Source of the DNA: an uncultured Bacteroidota bacterium
GTDB lineage: Bacteria > Bacteroidota > Bacteroidia > Chitinophagales > Chitinophagaceae
Direction of reading: 5' to 3'
Length of the DNA stretch: 64,000 bases
NCBI GenBank assembly: GCA_903824665.1
Contig: CAIJXT010000003.1
Location: 62,001-126,000 of the forward strand
A program made the position numbers and the translations under genes. Numbering within the stretch: the stretch's first letter is position 1; each line of letters begins with the position of its first letter. The notes beneath the pieces were generated by a model. The model was not told where the DNA came from and did no database searches. It saw only the letters and a list, made by a program, of their open reading frames with translations. Below, one piece after another: positions 54,411-64,000 of this stretch.

Positions 54411-55982
54411 TTAATTTAGAGACAATATTATCGGCGCAAGTGTTCTGATCTGTCCATCAGGACCTACAGCCTTGATATTTTCAATGAACACCTTATCACC
54501 AGGCCTTGACATATCCATTGTTTTCTGGATTGTTGAGTTGGTCGTAAACCTTGTACCGTTGCGGTCTTCTGCGTTGTATGGCCCGATATAGTCACGTCCC
54601 AGTGGCTTCATACTGAACTGGAAAGAGATGATCTTGAACTTTGCATCAAAGTCGAACGCATCAAGTACGGCAGCCGGTGCTATCTGGATACGGAATTTTG
54701 ATGCTGGCATCAAACCGCTCGATACACCACCCACTTTCGCTGTTGGGTCAGGAATACGCTTAACACGCACTTCCATTCCACCAACTGTTTTTACCGGACC
54801 TTCTTTTGTCTTAGCCCTGATAGCAACCTGAACTTTTCCGATTTTATCAACCCTGATATTGTAGTGACCTTTAAGTGCAGAATCTCTTACAACTGCACCA
54901 GGAATGTCAAGTGATACATCCTCTACAGAATAACCTGCAGCTGCAACAGTAACGGGATTGTCAACACCAATGTAGAACACGTTCATTTTATCGAGCTGCA
55001 TAGACGCACCAGTGGTACCCACCATGTATTCGAATTTCCAATCGCGGGAGATGGTGCCCTGCTCTGTCTGCAGTTCTATACGACCTTTGATAGTCTGCAA
55101 ACCTGTTCCTTTTGCAACAGTTTCCCATGGGATTACACCGTTCACAGCTGGCTTGGTGCTACCACCACCTGAGAGCGACTTGATCTCCGGACGCTGTGCT
55201 TTGTTAAACGCAGCGAGCATGATAGACGCTTCAATTTTATCACCTTCCAGTGCATAGCTTTGTTTTGGAACAGCCACCGCACCGATGGTATCAAACTTGA
55301 TATCTTTCAGGTGAGCCTCTTCAAAAAGACGGTTGATGATCAATGACTGGCTGCTACGAACGTCGTTCTGGAACTTAGAGAACAATGCCAATGCTGCGAT
55401 AGCAGGCATGTGCTCAAAGTTTTCAATACCCCAGTCAGCTTTCGGGTTGTGATCATTTTTCGTTGCCGGTGTAATAGTAAGTGGCATTGTTTTACTGATC
55501 ATACTCGTTCCTTCTTCGGCACCTACCTGATCAAGAAGGAACTTCCTGAGTTCAAGCATGCGGTTCTTAAGGGTATCTGCACCGTGTTTTTCTACAAGCA
55601 GCAAAGTAGTTGCATCAATGTTATCCATCTTCTCAGGAACAGTACTGTCATGCTGATCGTAACCGCCAGCTTCCATTACTATTCTTTTCTTCCAAGTATC
55701 CAGATATTTCACAAGCTCATCAGACCTTTTCACTACCTCATCTGCTTTTTCTCTGAACGGGCGAACTTTTTCTCTCTGACCCGGTGCTTCCTCATTCTCT
55801 TTGATAAGCGCATAAACTTCAGCAGTCTTCTGCTCTATCGATCGATTGGAACGGTCAATACTTGTACTCAACGTCTTGAACGCGTTGAGGATCTCATTTG
55901 ATACATTTAGGGCCAGCAGGGCTGTCAACACCAGATACATCAGGTTGATCATTATCTGCCGCGGCTCTTTAGGTATAGACAT
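54411..55982 (-). CDS. gldM: Type IX secretion system motor protein GldM
   Basis: GldM spans the periplasm and, with GldL, forms the proton-driven T9SS and gliding motor. The 523-residue product has one N-terminal transmembrane helix (IMINLMYLVLTALLALNVSNEIL, ~10-32) and four periplasmic domains (~35-523); the full length of the family is present. It sits 51 bp after gldL and 28 bp before gldN. The conserved membrane segment and the operon order make the identification secure. Confidence 0.95.
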   Translation of the reverse strand: MSIPKEPRQIMINLMYLVLTALLALNVSNEILNAFKTLSTSIDRSNRSIEQKTAEVYALIKENEEAPGQREKVRPFREKADEVVKRSDELVKYLDTWKKRIVMEAGGYDQHDSTVPEKMDNIDATTLLLVEKHGADTLKNRMLELRKFLLDQVGAEEGTSMISKTMPLTITPATKNDHNPKADWGIENFEHMPAIAALALFSKFQNDVRSSQSLIINRLFEEAHLKDIKFDTIGAVAVPKQSYALEGDKIEASIMLAAFNKAQRPEIKSLSGGGSTKPAVNGVIPWETVAKGTGLQTIKGRIELQTEQGTISRDWKFEYMVGTTGASMQLDKMNVFYIGVDNPVTVAAAGYSVEDVSLDIPGAVVRDSALKGHYNIRVDKIGKVQVAIRAKTKEGPVKTVGGMEVRVKRIPDPTAKVGGVSSGLMPASKFRIQIAPAAVLDAFDFDAKFKIISFQFSMKPLGRDYIGPYNAEDRNGTRFTTNSTIQKTMDMSRPGDKVFIENIKAVGPDGQIRTLAPIILSLN

Positions 55983-56033
55983 TCTTTATCTTTTACTATT
56001 CGTTAGTAATTATTTTATCTTCTTTTTTCACTC

Positions 56034-56849
56034 TTAGCGACCCTGCATAGCAGACAGCATGTTGCCATATATCTGGTTCAGAACGGTAAGGTTCTTAGCA
56101 AGCAGAGCGATCTGATCTTTCGTATTAGTTGCGTCTTTTGCACTTGATGCCATTGCGTCAGAAGCATTAACCAGATTGCTGTAGAATTTGTTCATAGCCT
56201 TAAGGTGATTGTTGGCATCAGTCAGTTCCACTTCATATATCTGATTAAGTGTACCCAGATTTTTAGACAACACTTTTACCTGATCATGGAACTTCATGGT
56301 ATCATCAGCAGCGCTGTTGAATGCACTCATTGTTTTAGTTGCACCGGCAAAAGTGTCTTTCATCTGACCCAGTGCTACAGCCGCATCGCGTGCGCTCTGT
56401 GAGTAAGCTCCTGTTGCAGCGGTAACTTCTGTGATGTCCTTCATTTGCTCAACTGTATGACCAAATTTTGCAAAGTTATCACCAAGACGCTTGATAGTAG
56501 CAGGATTGATCTGTGCCTCTTCCATCATTTTATCCAATGATTTAGCGGCTGATTCTTTTTTCACGTGCGCGTCTTTGCCATATTTTTCATAGGCTTCAAC
56601 GTGTGGGTTCTTAGTGATATCTGGGTAAAAACGCTCCCAATAATAATCTGGGTGAGGTGGGAGCAGACCAAGCATCGCAAAGATGAATGCTTCTGTCACC
56701 ATTCCTGCCGTAAGCATGATACCACCACCGGGCCAGTGCTGAATTTTAAAAAGCGCACCTAACAGTACCACAGACGCACCAAGTCCGATAATAAGGTTTT
56801 TGATATATTTTCCCTTGTCGGTTTCAAAAAATAAGGTAATTGAATTCAT
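56034..56849 (-). CDS. gldL: Type IX secretion system motor protein GldL
   Basis: GldL is the inner-membrane stator-like partner of GldM. The 271-residue product has two transmembrane helices (~18-34 and ~43-63) joined by the conserved KIQHWPGGGIML segment. Glu53 in GMVTEAFIF corresponds to the membrane Glu needed for proton flow in characterised GldL. A cytoplasmic helical tail (~80-271) follows with coiled-coil character. Start ATG 56849; gldK stops 75 bp upstream. Confidence 0.95.
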   Translation of the reverse strand: MNSITLFFETDKGKYIKNLIIGLGASVVLLGALFKIQHWPGGGIMLTAGMVTEAFIFAMLGLLPPHPDYYWERFYPDITKNPHVEAYEKYGKDAHVKKESAAKSLDKMMEEAQINPATIKRLGDNFAKFGHTVEQMKDITEVTAATGAYSQSARDAAVALGQMKDTFAGATKTMSAFNSAADDTMKFHDQVKVLSKNLGTLNQIYEVELTDANNHLKAMNKFYSNLVNASDAMASSAKDATNTKDQIALLAKNLTVLNQIYGNMLSAMQGR

Positions 56850-56924
56850 TTTTTATCCGGTTTTTCTTTTCAGTTAAAGTTAATATTTGTGTAGTGTTAA
56901 GTGTAAGCTCTGTTGGTATATCAA

Positions 56925-58190
56925 TTACCTCATCGGGCGCCTGTTGCTCAATGCGGGGTTAACCTCGGTGTAAACACAACGGAAACCAATGTACGCTTTC
57001 GTAGTGTCTTCAAATTCGAAATCACGAGTGCTCACCTGCAGGTAATAAGATACATCTCTCCAGCTACCACCACGAACCACTTTACGCTTCATATACAATG
57101 GATCGTTTTCTCTTGAATTGTATCCAACGTTCGGGTTGATGTCTGCCATCTGGTTGTAAGAACCACCGAAGTAAGCCGAGTTTGTCCACTCTGATACGTT
57201 ACCCGACATATTCTTCAGACCGTAATCGTTTGCATTGTATTTATCAACCGGTACAGTATACAATCCACCATCAGCCGCGTAGTTGCCACGCAATGGTTTG
57301 AAGTTGGCAAGATAACAGCCTTTTTTGTTGATGATATAAGGACCGCCCCATGGGTATGGTGACTGGTTGCGACCGCCACGTGCTGCCCACTCCCACTCCT
57401 GCTCTGTGGGCAGGCGGAAACGGTGCTCTGTATACAGTCTGCCTTTTTCGCGGGCAGAAACCCACTTCCTGGTCCTCCAGTTACAGAATGCTGTAGCCTG
57501 TTTCCAGTTAACACCCACAACAGGGTACCTGTTGAAACCTACAAACCAGAAATACTGCATAGCGATCGGCTCATTAAACGCGTAGTTGAACTGGCGAAGC
57601 CAAACGGTAGTATCAGGATAAGCAGGAACGTCGTACTGACGAACGAACTTGCTGCGTGATTCTGTTGGGTGCTGTACCGCCTCGGCAAGATCAAATGCCT
57701 TATAGGTATAAACGAGCTTGGAAGCATCGATTTCTTTACGACCCCAGCCTGATTGCTCGGCAGGAACGTAGAGAGAAGCGAGCTGATCCTGAACTTCAGG
57801 ATCGCGCCACCTGATCGGCTTGCGCCAATCGAGCTGTTGCGAGCCATCCGGAAGATCTCTGAAATCACCAAGCAGCTGATGCGCAATAGAATCCCTTACA
57901 TCGTTGGTAAATTCACGGTACTCCTGATTCGAAATTTCGGTTGCGTCCATGTAAAAACCAACCATTTGCACGGTGTGAATGGTTGCGTCATTTCTGCCGC
58001 GTATGTCCTCGTCGCTGGCCCCCATTTTGAAGGATCCCGACGGAACGTACATCATGCCAATTGGCTGTGGCGGCTTATAATTCATTCTCGTCTGATCACC
58101 TACTAGCTGGCCGTTAGAGCCCGGATTACCGCAGCTGGCAGCAAGCGCTAACAATGCTAAAGCCGAGACCTTCAGGGAAGTTTTTTTCAT
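56925..58190 (-). CDS. gldK: Type IX secretion system lipoprotein GldK
   Basis: GldK is an outer-membrane lipoprotein that forms the T9SS periplasmic ring with GldN. The 421-residue product starts with a lipoprotein signal (MKKTSLKVSALALLALAASC, Cys20) followed by a formylglycine-generating-enzyme/sulfatase-modifying fold (~45-410): MYVPSGSFKMGASDED, FRLPTEQEWEWAARGG, YGLKNMSGNVSEWTNSAYF, GGSWRDVSYYLQ. The related GldJ has the same fold; gene order gldK-L-M-N favours GldK. It is the first gene of the operon. Confidence 0.95.
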   Translation of the reverse strand: MKKTSLKVSALALLALAASCGNPGSNGQLVGDQTRMNYKPPQPIGMMYVPSGSFKMGASDEDIRGRNDATIHTVQMVGFYMDATEISNQEYREFTNDVRDSIAHQLLGDFRDLPDGSQQLDWRKPIRWRDPEVQDQLASLYVPAEQSGWGRKEIDASKLVYTYKAFDLAEAVQHPTESRSKFVRQYDVPAYPDTTVWLRQFNYAFNEPIAMQYFWFVGFNRYPVVGVNWKQATAFCNWRTRKWVSAREKGRLYTEHRFRLPTEQEWEWAARGGRNQSPYPWGGPYIINKKGCYLANFKPLRGNYAADGGLYTVPVDKYNANDYGLKNMSGNVSEWTNSAYFGGSYNQMADINPNVGYNSRENDPLYMKRKVVRGGSWRDVSYYLQVSTRDFEFEDTTKAYIGFRCVYTEVNPALSNRRPMR

Positions 58191-58360
58191 ACTACTGTCT
58201 ATTGTTTTTGCAACTAAATATTATCGACCTTTATTACCCTCTGCACAAAACCGATGCACAATATTCAAAGTTTTTTTGAAAAATACAAGTTTCGGGAAAA
58301 AAATGTTAATTATTCAAACCCTCAAAAAATTTGAAATAAAATATTTCATAACATTAATTT

Positions 58361-60382
58361 CTACTGATTTATAAGGTTAAACGCCTCATTAACACCTGTT
58401 ACAGGCGGTAAACATGCCTGTTCCGAACAAACAAATATAGACAAATTACCGTCAAAATATTTTTTTCGGAGAATGGGAACTTCGGATATTTCTTTTTCGC
58501 AAGTAAGGAAATACGCCTGTGGCACGGATTTTGCACATAATTCAGCATGAGCTGCAGCTGATTCAGAACCACTGCAAACAACCGTTTTTCCACCCTTGTT
58601 TTTGCGCTGCAGCAGTATGCCCCAATAGCCGAAAGAATAGGCATACCTGCCGGCAGTATCGCCCATCAGTTCCAGCATACGCTCGCTCCTGTATATCCAG
58701 TCTGTTTTCTCCATGCACATGCCACACAGCCACAGATTATGCGCCATCACCGAATTGGCCGATGGCGTAGCCCCATCATACAGGTCTACCTTACGCACCG
58801 GTATGTCGTGCTGCCCCTCAGGAGTGTAATAAAAAAAGCCGTCATCGCAGCTGAATGTATTCACTACAATGTCTGTATACCGGGCGGCTGCAAGGATGTG
58901 GGCATCGTTGCCCGATGCCGATGCCAGCTGTAGTAATGCCTGTATGAAATACGCATAGTCATCCAGCTTTGCGGGTATCCTTGCCACACCATTTTTCCAG
59001 GTATGCAGCAGCTCTTTCCCGGCATCAAATGCACCGGTCATCCATTGGGCATGTGCAGCTGCCAGCGCCACATACGCGGGGTCGCTCAGCACCATGCCAG
59101 CCTTGCTCAGCGCCATGTTCATTAGTGCATTCCACGACAGCAAACACTTGTCGTCTGTGATGGGCCTGATACGGTCTTTTCGTGCTGCAAACAGGTTTTG
59201 CTTTACGGTATTAATCACATCGGTTACAGCCTCTGCTGCCATGCCTCTGGCTGCAGCTACATCTTCCACAGACTGCGCAATATGCAGTATGTTGGTATGC
59301 TCCCAGTTGCCACCGGGTAGTACCCCGAAATGCTGAGCGGCGATACCATCTACATCCCTTGCTGTTGCCAGCCATTCCTCCCATGTCCAGGTATAGAACT
59401 TACCTTCTACCCCCTCACTATCTGCATCGAGCGCGCAGTAATATCCGCCTGACGGATGCTTCAACTCGCGCTCTGCAAATGCGATCGTGTCGTGAATAAC
59501 GGTTCTGTACTTTTCATTACCAGTAATACGCCAGGCGTCGCATAGCGAAATGATTATCAGCGCATTATCATAAAGCATCTTCTCGAAATGCGGTATCAGC
59601 CAGTTGCGGTCCGTAGCATACCTTGCAAAGCCACCACCCAACTGATCGTAGATGCCGCCAGCTATCATAGCATCGAGGCTCACCAAAGCCTGATCGAGCG
59701 CTGGCTGGTGTCCCGTAAAGTGATAGTATTCAATGAGATAGCTGATGGCCATAGTGCCGGGAAACTTCGGCGCATTACCGAATCCTCCCTTGTCTTTGTC
59801 GGCCTGCGCCAGTAGACTTTCCATGATCTGCCTGCACAACCCGCTATCTATTCCGGTTGCCGCCTTTGCAGATACCCGCATAGATGCCTGGCGCAGATGC
59901 TGCAGCATTTGGCTGGCCTGTGCTATCACTTCATCATGCTGCTCTTTCCAGATCGTATCCATCCTGCCCAGCACCTGCATCCACGACGGCCTGCTGTATG
60001 CCTGCCGGGGCGGAAAATAGGTACCACCATAAAACGGTGTACGCTCAGGTGTCACAAACACATTGAGTGGCCATCCGCCACTGCCGCTTATGGCCTGCAC
60101 CGCGTCCATATACAGGTGGTCTACATCGGGGTGCTCTTCGCGGTCTACCTTAATGCATACAAAATGTTCGTTCATGAATGCGGCTACACCCTCGTCTTCA
60201 AAACTCTCGTGCTCCATCACATGACACCAGTGACATGCCGCATACCCAATACTCACCAGAACAGGTTTATTGCCCGCTTTTGCCACCTCAAATGCCTCAT
60301 CGCCCCATGGGTACCAGTCTACCGGATTGTTTGCATGTTGCAGCAAATACGGACTCTGCTCATTTATTAACCTGTTTGCCAT
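58361..60382 (-). CDS. Thioredoxin-domain protein, YyaL/DUF255 family
   Basis: From ATG 60382 the product is 673 residues; the in-frame extension to 60439 is unlikely, and a -7-like TACCTTTA (one mismatch) lies 4 nt upstream. An N-terminal DUF255 thioredoxin-like domain (~1-165) begins [21 protein letters not shown], with the active-site-like CHWC at 50-53. It is followed by a six-hairpin glycosidase-like domain (~180-670) with [13 protein letters not shown] and [17 protein letters not shown]. The family (human SPATA20, B. subtilis YyaL) has no firmly known substrate. No signal peptide, so cytoplasmic. Confidence 0.92.
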   Translation of the reverse strand: MANRLINEQSPYLLQHANNPVDWYPWGDEAFEVAKAGNKPVLVSIGYAACHWCHVMEHESFEDEGVAAFMNEHFVCIKVDREEHPDVDHLYMDAVQAISGSGGWPLNVFVTPERTPFYGGTYFPPRQAYSRPSWMQVLGRMDTIWKEQHDEVIAQASQMLQHLRQASMRVSAKAATGIDSGLCRQIMESLLAQADKDKGGFGNAPKFPGTMAISYLIEYYHFTGHQPALDQALVSLDAMIAGGIYDQLGGGFARYATDRNWLIPHFEKMLYDNALIIISLCDAWRITGNEKYRTVIHDTIAFAERELKHPSGGYYCALDADSEGVEGKFYTWTWEEWLATARDVDGIAAQHFGVLPGGNWEHTNILHIAQSVEDVAAARGMAAEAVTDVINTVKQNLFAARKDRIRPITDDKCLLSWNALMNMALSKAGMVLSDPAYVALAAAHAQWMTGAFDAGKELLHTWKNGVARIPAKLDDYAYFIQALLQLASASGNDAHILAAARYTDIVVNTFSCDDGFFYYTPEGQHDIPVRKVDLYDGATPSANSVMAHNLWLCGMCMEKTDWIYRSERMLELMGDTAGRYAYSFGYWGILLQRKNKGGKTVVCSGSESAAAHAELCAKSVPQAYFLTCEKEISEVPILRKKYFDGNLSIFVCSEQACLPPVTGVNEAFNLINQ

Positions 60383-60548
60383 AATGTAAAGGTAATGCCG
60401 GCAGGGGTATCTGTACACAAAAAAATGCACCAATGACATGCCTGCCGCTGATGCTTTTTAGCATTTCACAAATCCGAGCTGATGATTCAATTCGGTCACA
60501 AAATTAACTTTCAGTTAAAGACACATTGAGCAATACAATTTGAGAGAA

Positions 60549-61823
60549 TCAGAAAGCAGAGAACCTGCCACGGGCAACAACAGCACCACCCGCTGCATAA
60601 GCCCTGAAAAAATACAGCCCGGGTGCGTACTGGTCTGTGAGGACGCCACACGGCTGCTGATAGGTGCTTATGTGCCGTCCGGCTACATCATACACTTCCA
60701 GCACATGGCATTCCGCCTTCGCGTCAAAAACAAACCCTACTCCACCTGACCCACTATTCAATATCCGGATTGATTGGCCTGCACTGATTTCTGTTTCTTC
60801 TATAGCACTGGGCAAAACGCCAACATGCACCGTGTCTTTAATGGTAACCGAAAAACAATTGGTGGATACGGTCAGCGCCACTGTATACACACCAGGTGAT
60901 GCATAAGTATGCCCGGGGTTGACGGCAGTATCTGTGCCACCGTCGCCAAACGACCAGTAGTACTGGTCTGCTTGCTGTGAATGATTGGCGAACGAAAGCG
61001 CATTAACCCCCGCGGGTGTATGCGCAAACGATGCGAAAGGATAATGGCCATACTGCTGCCATTGGCTGAGGCTGTCGAGCACTACCTTGTCGGCTATACG
61101 CTGCAACGTACCTGCGGTAGATGCAGACAACCCACCCAGATAGGTACAACCACTGGCTGGCTTGTGAAAAATGGAGGCATAAGCAACACACGCCTGCAGA
61201 TACGAGCCCGATACAGACGGGTGCGAGCTGTCTGTCTGGTAAAGATCGATCGTGGGGAAGCTATCTATCACAATTTTCCATGCGGCACCCATTGGCGCTA
61301 CAATGGCGTTATTGTCCTGCGCCATCTGCATATAGCTCTCCCGCAGCCTGCCCTGCATGCCCGCGTAGGTGCACACTGCCGGATAGCTGGGGCAGTTCAT
61401 TACGTCGCCGTTTCGCCTGCCCCAGGTCATCATAAACATGGTTTGCGTGCAGGTATCATTGTCATGTACAAGACTATCGAGCTGCCTGGCAAAGGGATAA
61501 ACATCGGTGGCAACCTGAGCAGGTGGAAAAGCAGGCATCTGACTCTGCTCCTGCAGCACCACAATGTCCCATTGCTGCGAGTATATACCGGATAGCGTAG
61601 TGCTGTTGGTAGTATGCTGCTGAAAGGTGTAGCCGCCCGGTGCCGACATCGCATAGGTGAGCGTATCGCCCTTGGCTGTCGCAAAATCGCGCAGCATTAC
61701 AGGCATATTGTTGGTGTAGGTATAGCTGTTGCCGATAAAAAACACTTTGCGTTCGGTAGCCAAAAGTTCCTGCGCATAGGCTATAGCACAAACAAATAAA
61801 CAGATTCTGAATAGGTTGTTCAT
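60549..61823 (-). CDS. SGNH-like secreted esterase with PKD and T9SS type A domains
   Basis: From ATG 61823 the product is 424 residues with a signal peptide (MNNLFRICLFVCAIAYAQ). An SGNH/DUF4886-like domain (~25-250) shows VFFIGNSYTY (Ser33 nucleophile), VVLQEQSQMP and DSSHPSVSGSYL with Asp and His near 198-201. A PKD domain (~280-345; YWSFGDGGTD, PGVYTVALTVS) follows. The last ~75 residues (RILNSGSGG, LEVYDVAGRHI, APGLYFFRAY) look like a type A sorting domain, although the first block lacks the usual PNP. Likely a secreted carbohydrate esterase-like protein. It lies 21 bp after the Sel1 gene and may be co-transcribed. Confidence 0.83.
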   Translation of the reverse strand: MNNLFRICLFVCAIAYAQELLATERKVFFIGNSYTYTNNMPVMLRDFATAKGDTLTYAMSAPGGYTFQQHTTNSTTLSGIYSQQWDIVVLQEQSQMPAFPPAQVATDVYPFARQLDSLVHDNDTCTQTMFMMTWGRRNGDVMNCPSYPAVCTYAGMQGRLRESYMQMAQDNNAIVAPMGAAWKIVIDSFPTIDLYQTDSSHPSVSGSYLQACVAYASIFHKPASGCTYLGGLSASTAGTLQRIADKVVLDSLSQWQQYGHYPFASFAHTPAGVNALSFANHSQQADQYYWSFGDGGTDTAVNPGHTYASPGVYTVALTVSTNCFSVTIKDTVHVGVLPSAIEETEISAGQSIRILNSGSGGVGFVFDAKAECHVLEVYDVAGRHISTYQQPCGVLTDQYAPGLYFFRAYAAGGAVVARGRFSAF

Positions 61824-61844
61824 AGTAGTTTGTTGAATTGACAT

Positions 61845-63191
61845 TTACTCTTCAGTAGCGGCATCGGCCTTAACCTTCCATTCATTCGCCTTTGCCCTAT
61901 TTTTTTCAATACCGGTACCACTCTCATAACAGGTGCTTACCATTCTCATCGCGTCTGTATCTCCCTTCTGCGCCGACTTCAGCAACCATGCAAACGCCTT
62001 AACGTCATCTTTTTTGATGGCCCCAAGCCCTTTCGAATAAACAAAACCCAACCAAAAACAGCCTCCCGGATTACCGCGTTCAGCCGACTTTGTTGCCCAC
62101 TCAAAACCGGTCTTGTAGTCTGCAGTGGTAGCCGCTTCTTTATTGATGTATATGTTAGCGATCACCGACATCATCTCGTCGTCATTGGTACGGCCTGCCG
62201 TCTGCTCAAACCAGGTCAGTAATCGTTGCTGGTGCTCTTCGGTAAGCTTGCCGGAGTTATACAGCGTAAACAGGTTGTTGGTAGAGAAATTGCGTTCTGC
62301 TCCAGAGTTCTTTGCCAGCTCCATCTCTTTTATCAGCATCTCCATTCCCTTTGCTGCGCTGCGTTTCACACCTATACCCATCACGTAAAACCCTCCCATA
62401 TAGAAGCACGCATCGGGATTGTTATTGTCGGCAAGTTTCTTCATCCATGCTGCAATAGCAGCTTTGTCCGCTGTCGGGCACTCATCCTTCGTTATCGTCA
62501 CCCCTACTGGCTTCACAGACAGGCTATCGCCTGCGTCTGCCGCCTTCATATACCAGTCTATAGCCTGCAAGCAATCATTACCCATATCACTTTGCGAGAA
62601 ATAATCGCCGATGTACCGCATAGCAGTTGGCTCGCCCTTCGCTGCCGCTTTCAGAAACCAGTCGTAGCCCGCCATTCTGTCTTCAGGCACTCCATCCCCT
62701 TCCATGTAGCAAAAACCAAGTGCGATCATCGCGTCAGCATCTCCTTTCTCTGCAGCTACCTTGTACCATTTCACTGCTTCCTGCAAATTCTCCGGAGCAC
62801 CTTCACCCGTCTCGTACATCTCACCCAGCTGGTAGGCAGCGTCGGCACTACCTTTTTCGGCCGCCTTTTTTATCCACTCCAGGGCTTTTACTGTATCTCG
62901 TTTAATGCCCAGCCCCTCTCCATACATATCTCCCAGCAGCAGCATTGCGGTGACATTGTTTTTTGTCGCTGCCTTTGTAAGCCATTGCCGGGCTGTAACG
63001 TAGTTTTTCACTACACCGGTACCGTAATAATAATATTGGCCCATATTCAGCATAGCCGGCACATCGCCCTTTGTGGCCAGCGATTTGGCTGTTGCCAGCT
63101 CCTTTGCTGTGGGCTGTGTGGGTTTCGATACCTGGCTGTAACCGGATAAAAAAGACAAGACAAAACAAAAAACAAATAATACAAACTTCAT
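61845..63191 (-). CDS. Secreted Sel1-repeat protein
   Basis: From ATG 63191 the product is 448 residues; 62 upstream in-frame codons look non-coding. The signal peptide (MKFVLFVFCFVLSFLSGYSQ) precedes about nine Sel1-like repeats of ~36 residues, each with an A(M/Y)xxLGxxYxxGxG-type opening and a WxxKAAEKG-type close, the last ending ANEWKVKADAATEE. Sel1 repeats form alpha-alpha superhelices for protein contacts. Periplasmic or outer-surface scaffold; partner unknown. It precedes the SGNH-PKD gene. Confidence 0.9.
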   Translation of the reverse strand: MKFVLFVFCFVLSFLSGYSQVSKPTQPTAKELATAKSLATKGDVPAMLNMGQYYYYGTGVVKNYVTARQWLTKAATKNNVTAMLLLGDMYGEGLGIKRDTVKALEWIKKAAEKGSADAAYQLGEMYETGEGAPENLQEAVKWYKVAAEKGDADAMIALGFCYMEGDGVPEDRMAGYDWFLKAAAKGEPTAMRYIGDYFSQSDMGNDCLQAIDWYMKAADAGDSLSVKPVGVTITKDECPTADKAAIAAWMKKLADNNNPDACFYMGGFYVMGIGVKRSAAKGMEMLIKEMELAKNSGAERNFSTNNLFTLYNSGKLTEEHQQRLLTWFEQTAGRTNDDEMMSVIANIYINKEAATTADYKTGFEWATKSAERGNPGGCFWLGFVYSKGLGAIKKDDVKAFAWLLKSAQKGDTDAMRMVSTCYESGTGIEKNRAKANEWKVKADAATEE

Positions 63192-63411
63192 AGCGGTAAA
63201 ATTAAGGATAATAACCAAAGCGCCAATACGACGTATAGCTGGGCAATTGCGACTTGCATGCCCTTTGCCGCGATTGGATTGCCTTTCCTCCTGCAGCGCA
63301 GCAGGAGTATGCTCCTTTTTCCAATAAAACACATATTTTGCATCGTCAAATACTACCAGCCGGTGCAATGGTCTCAAAAACCGAACGCCGGATACACAAA
63401 AAAGCTAATTG
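63192..63411. other. Divergent intergenic segment
   Basis: About 220 bp between the leftward Sel1 gene and the rightward YfhO-like gene. A TAATTTTA (one mismatch from TAnnTTTG) lies 6 nt before the Sel1 start on the minus strand. No clear promoter for the rightward gene was found. Confidence 0.4.
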
Positions 63412-64000
63412 ATGGCTAAGAAGAAGAACAATACAGAAAAAGAAGTACGGACAGAAAATGCCAAAGAAATACAGCCTGAAGTTCAGAAACAGGCTGCCAC
63501 CCCCACTGAGCCACTGAATATACTGGGTGGCAGGCTGAATGGAAAGTTCCTGTACATCCTGGCTGGCATTGCCCTGCTCTGTTGCTTCATCATTTTTGCC
63601 GATTTTATTTCGGGTGAAAAAATATACCTGTTCAAGGATATAGGGAGCGACTCTATCAATATTTACATCCCGCTGATCACGCAGTTCTCTGACTACATCA
63701 AGTCAATAGGCCTGCCTACCTGGACATTCTCGCAAGGGCTGGGTCAAAACGTTTTCCCATTGTTTATGAGCGATTTCTTTTCGAACATACTCATGCTGGG
63801 CGACAAGGAATCGATACCCGGCAGGCTGGCCCTGGTTGAAATGGTGAAGATCATACTTTGTGGCATTGTCTTCTTCAGGTATCTGCGCGAACTGAAAATG
63901 CACGAAATCGTTGCCACTATCGGCGCCCTGCTTTTTGCGTTTAGTGGTTATGTTATCGTGGGCAGTTCCTGGGTAATTTTCTCGCTCGAGGCACTGTATA
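63412..64000 (+). CDS. YfhO-like membrane protein, 5' part only
   Basis: ATG 63412 runs off the right edge: 196 residues are visible. A hydrophilic Lys/Glu/Thr-rich N-terminus (~1-45) precedes a transmembrane helix (FLYILAGIALLCCFIIFADF, ~48-67). A periplasmic loop follows (LFKDIGSDSINIYIPL, LPTWTFSQGLGQNVFP), then further helices. The Asp-containing loop after helix 1 and the W-x-F-x-x-GLGQN segment match YfhO/GT-C family proteins, which transfer sugars from polyprenyl-phosphate donors. The call rests on the N-terminal part only. Confidence 0.75.
   Translation, partial: MAKKKNNTEKEVRTENAKEIQPEVQKQAATPTEPLNILGGRLNGKFLYILAGIALLCCFIIFADFISGEKIYLFKDIGSDSINIYIPLITQFSDYIKSIGLPTWTFSQGLGQNVFPLFMSDFFSNILMLGDKESIPGRLALVEMVKIILCGIVFFRYLRELKMHEIVATIGALLFAFSGYVIVGSSWVIFSLEALY

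Noticed and set aside
56925-58190. GldJ instead of GldK
   Set aside because: Both have the FGE-type fold and a lipoprotein signal, but position directly before gldL-gldM-gldN identifies GldK.
62226-63149. 307-codon plus-strand open frame
   Set aside because: Antisense to the Sel1-repeat gene; Cys/His-rich product without domains.
1-64000. tRNA, rRNA, tmRNA, insertion sequences or prophage
   Set aside because: No cloverleaf with a T-loop, no rRNA stretch, no transposase or integrase frame and no phage structural gene were seen on reading both strands; a covariance-model scan was not possible.

Overview
The window is a Bacteroidota chromosome segment, most likely from the Chitinophagaceae/Chitinophagales. 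The evidence is a complete gldK-gldL-gldM-gldN type IX secretion (T9SS) block, several secreted proteins with T9SS type A or type B C-terminal sorting domains, the Bacteroidota-typical DUF4271-hemD pair, LytS/LytTR two-component genes, and promoters with the Bacteroidota -7 box TAnnTTTG. No rRNA, tRNA, CRISPR array, insertion sequence or phage module was found. Genus and species cannot be read from this.

Layout. 1-10227 (-) is the N-terminal 3,409 residues of a giant surface protein running off the left edge: signal peptide, two P-domain-like units, three ~103-residue repeats and 25 tandem ~89-residue Ig-like repeats. A small lipoprotein lies upstream of it. 11.6-16.7 kb is housekeeping: aspS, an SRPBCC protein, a lipoprotein MsrA, a CNNM/CBS/CorC membrane protein and 3-hydroxyanthranilate dioxygenase. 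16.85-21.2 kb holds a TPR-containing LytS-type kinase, its LytTR regulator, a lipoprotein and a small secreted protein. 22.2-24.6 kb is a two-gene MBOAT acyltransferase/SGNH hydrolase unit, followed by a PaaG-like hydratase/isomerase and a type A cargo protein. 27.3-32.3 kb has DUF4271-hemD, a GT2 glycosyltransferase, a DUF6934 gene with a 54-codon partner, and the C-terminal half of a split transketolase.

32.5-41.8 kb holds an M16 peptidase, an MJ1255-type glycosyltransferase with an LpxH-like phosphatase, an acyl-CoA carboxylase beta subunit, a UbiA-like membrane protein and proline dehydrogenase. 42.0-52.4 kb has two large T9SS cargo proteins flanking a moeA-moaC-mobA molybdenum cofactor operon. 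52.6-58.2 kb is comB and the gldKLMN operon. 58.4-64.0 kb has a YyaL/DUF255 thioredoxin-fold protein, an SGNH-PKD cargo protein, a Sel1-repeat protein and the start of a YfhO-like membrane protein.

How the genes fit together. GldL and GldM are the T9SS motor and GldK and GldN the periplasmic ring. The type A and B cargo proteins, and probably the giant adhesin, are likely substrates. The most interesting regulatory pattern is a TAnnTTTG box placed 4-10 nt before the start codon of at least seven genes, which predicts leaderless or almost leaderless mRNAs. Other points of interest are the DUF6934/54-aa cassette, an AGT-rich tandem tract starting at the transketolase stop codon, the transketolase half without its partner, and the P-domain duplication in the adhesin.
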